From the NCBI GenBank assembly GCA_021845945.1, contig JAJZRD010000006.1, forward strand, positions 1 to 47,983: DNA of 47,983 nucleotides, given 5' to 3'. The position numbers and the translations under genes are program-made. The notes beneath the pieces are model-generated. The model made no database searches and had not been told where the DNA came from. It worked only from the letters and a program-made list of their open reading frames with translations. Numbering within the stretch: the stretch's first letter is position 1; each line of letters opens with the position of its first letter. Shown one piece after another: positions 47,063 through 47,983 of the stretch. Origin of the DNA: Chloroflexota bacterium. GTDB taxonomy: Bacteria > Chloroflexota > UBA6077.

Positions 47063-47138
47063 GTAGGGCGGGGCGCTCTGCCCCGCCGCCCGGTACTCGG
47101 GCGGCAAGGATACGGCGGCGCACAGGGCGCCGCCCTAC
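47063..47138. repeat. GTAG-ended palindromic element, family A (76 bp)
   Basis: Ends GTAGGGCG and CGCCCTAC, with an internal GGCGGGGC-GCTCT-GCCCCGCC hairpin. It aligns along its length with 8757-8831; an A-T pair of the first hairpin is replaced by G-C on both sides, preserving the stem. Confidence 0.75.
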
Positions 47139-47308
47139 GTCGCGAAATTGAGGAGCGCCGCAGTAGGCCGGCGTCAAGTCCCGCGAACTGAGGGCTGAGG
47201 AGCCCCACAGGGCTGTTTCTCCGGCACGTTTCCTGCAGCCTTCTTCAAGTAAGCGGCAAGGCCGTGTTGGAATCCGAAAGAGAAGAGAGCTAGAAGGGGA
47301 GAGTCACC

Positions 47309-47512
47309 ATGCCCACCATCCGATGCACCGTGAGCAACTGCGAGTACTGGGGCGACGAGAACCACTGCCGGGCCAACCAGATCCTGGTCATGGCACCATC
47401 CTCGCCGGTCCAGCAGGCCGAAGAGCATGGAGTGAACGCCGAGCGGCTCAAGCAGACCCCGGCCACCACCGACGAAGACACCCTCTGCTACACCTTCGAG
47501 CGAAAGAAATAG
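47309..47512 (+). CDS. DUF1540 domain-containing protein
   Basis: 67 aa. The DUF1540 motif is seen twice-folded: MPTIRCTVSNCEYWGDENHCRANQILVM near 1-28 and DEDTLCYTFE near 55-64, giving the conserved Cys residues (positions about 6, 11, 20 and 60) that probably bind a metal. Function unknown. ATG 47309 follows GGGGAGAG. Stand-alone gene. Confidence 0.85.
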   Translation: MPTIRCTVSNCEYWGDENHCRANQILVMAPSSPVQQAEEHGVNAERLKQTPATTDEDTLCYTFERKK

Positions 47513-47915
47513 TCGAGAGCCGACCCGCCGGAGGCCGGCTGCCGATGCAGACCGATAGAGTCTGCGTGCGGTAGCCTCCAGTAGAGCAGGGTCAGGGACG
47601 ACCCTGCTCGCCCTCTGCAGTGCGGCCCATCCGACAGTGTGCGTGGGCTGCATCGGCTCTCCGTCCTTCAGGGGGAAGCATCCTCTCATCGCTTCCTGGC
47701 ACCGGAGTCTCCCACTCAAATGCCAAGCGATCCGACGGGTCCCCACCTTTTCTACGACTTGTTCCCCTTCGAGGACGAAGACCCGTTATCCGGCATGGCT
47801 GGCAGTGAGACGCCCCGTGCAGTAGACTGGGGACCCTTCGCGCGTCCGACCGGTGCACGCGCCCGGGGATCGTCAGAAGTCGTAGTACACGACCACAGAG
47901 AAGGTGATATGTACT
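47513..47915. other. Intergenic stretch with no supported gene
   Basis: About 400 bp with only short overlapping open frames that lack a ribosome site or known family. An imperfect AGCAGGGTCAGGGACGACCC-like hairpin lies near 47585-47605. Nothing else is recognised. Confidence 0.5.
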
Positions 47916-47983
47916 GTCATGCTGAGCGCAGCGAAGCATCTCCCCGTGGCGAGAGGAGATCCTTCGCTATCGCTCAGGATGAC
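47916..47983. repeat. GTCATGCTGAGCG-type palindromic repeat at the window end
   Basis: GTCATGCTGAGCGCAGCGAAGCATCTC faces, after 13 bases, the inverted GAGATCCTTCGCTATCGC-TCAGGATGAC. Arms of about 27 bp with four mismatches. The element ends exactly at the window edge. Confidence 0.75.

Noticed and set aside
47592..47939. Minus-strand frame of 115 codons near the window end
   Set aside because: It crosses the terminal palindromic repeat, lacks a ribosome site and matches no family.

Overview
This 48 kb window is high-GC bacterial chromosome with tightly packed operons, many GTG/TTG starts and frequent stop/start overlaps. Gene content (a cobalamin remodelling operon behind an adenosylcobalamin riboswitch, long-form HisG, a URO-D family protein beside a TRAP transporter, FAH/CaiB/HMG-CoA lyase, NarL-type two-component systems, a LysM-3D cell-wall protein) fits an uncultured Chloroflexota (Dehalococcoidia-like) bacterium. 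That placement is inference; there is no rRNA or other decisive marker here, and I saw no tRNA.

Layout. 0-1.8 kb: a lower-GC accessory patch with a truncated ORF, a 53-aa ORF overlapping a NADAR (ADP-ribose-linked) gene, and a Y1 (HUH) REP-associated transposase bracketed by about 50 bp inverted REP-like repeats. 1.9-5.6 kb: RNase H-like exonuclease with TPRs, a DsrE/YedF-like protein, a winged-helix/ferredoxin protein, infA, and a ferritin-like protein. 5.8-12.7 kb: hisI-hisG, a DUF302-thioredoxin-reductase-like pair behind a G/C-tract operator of CsoR/CstR type, hom-thrC, and a secreted LysM-3D protein. 12.9-17.2 kb: FAH-family enzyme, CaiB CoA-transferase and HMG-CoA lyase (a small acyl-CoA catabolic operon), then two membrane proteins. 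17.4-30.5 kb: one 13-gene cobalamin operon (btuF-btuC-btuD-cobS-cbiB-cobD-cobC-cobQ-cobU-pduX-cobT-cobO-cbiA) transcribed leftward from a consensus promoter through a cobalamin riboswitch, an intrinsic terminator and a hairpin that hides the btuF Shine-Dalgarno. It covers corrinoid uptake, a,c-amidation, adenosylation, threonine-derived linker synthesis and nucleotide-loop assembly, but no corrin-ring genes. 30.7-35.9 kb: a GntR/FadR regulator, a URO-D family protein and a DctP-DctQ-DctM TRAP transporter. 36.2-39.9 kb: a cytoplasmic molybdopterin oxidoreductase converging on a NarL-type two-component pair. 40-47.5 kb: aspartate aminotransferase, small hypothetical proteins, an excisionase-type HTH protein, nrdR, a CPBP protease, a large GAF-PAS histidine kinase and a DUF1540 protein.

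The most unusual property of the window is its density of short palindromic elements. At least ten have different arm sequences but share 5'-GTAG...CTAC-3' (or one-base variant) ends, the tetranucleotide known to be read by TnpA-REP transposases. They and other hairpin families lie between genes, supply stop codons, and are inserted in frame inside at least six protein-coding genes (exonuclease, Fe-S protein, cbiA, pduX, cobC, btuD), adding translated segments at linkers, loops and C-termini, while the operon's stop/start overlaps survive.
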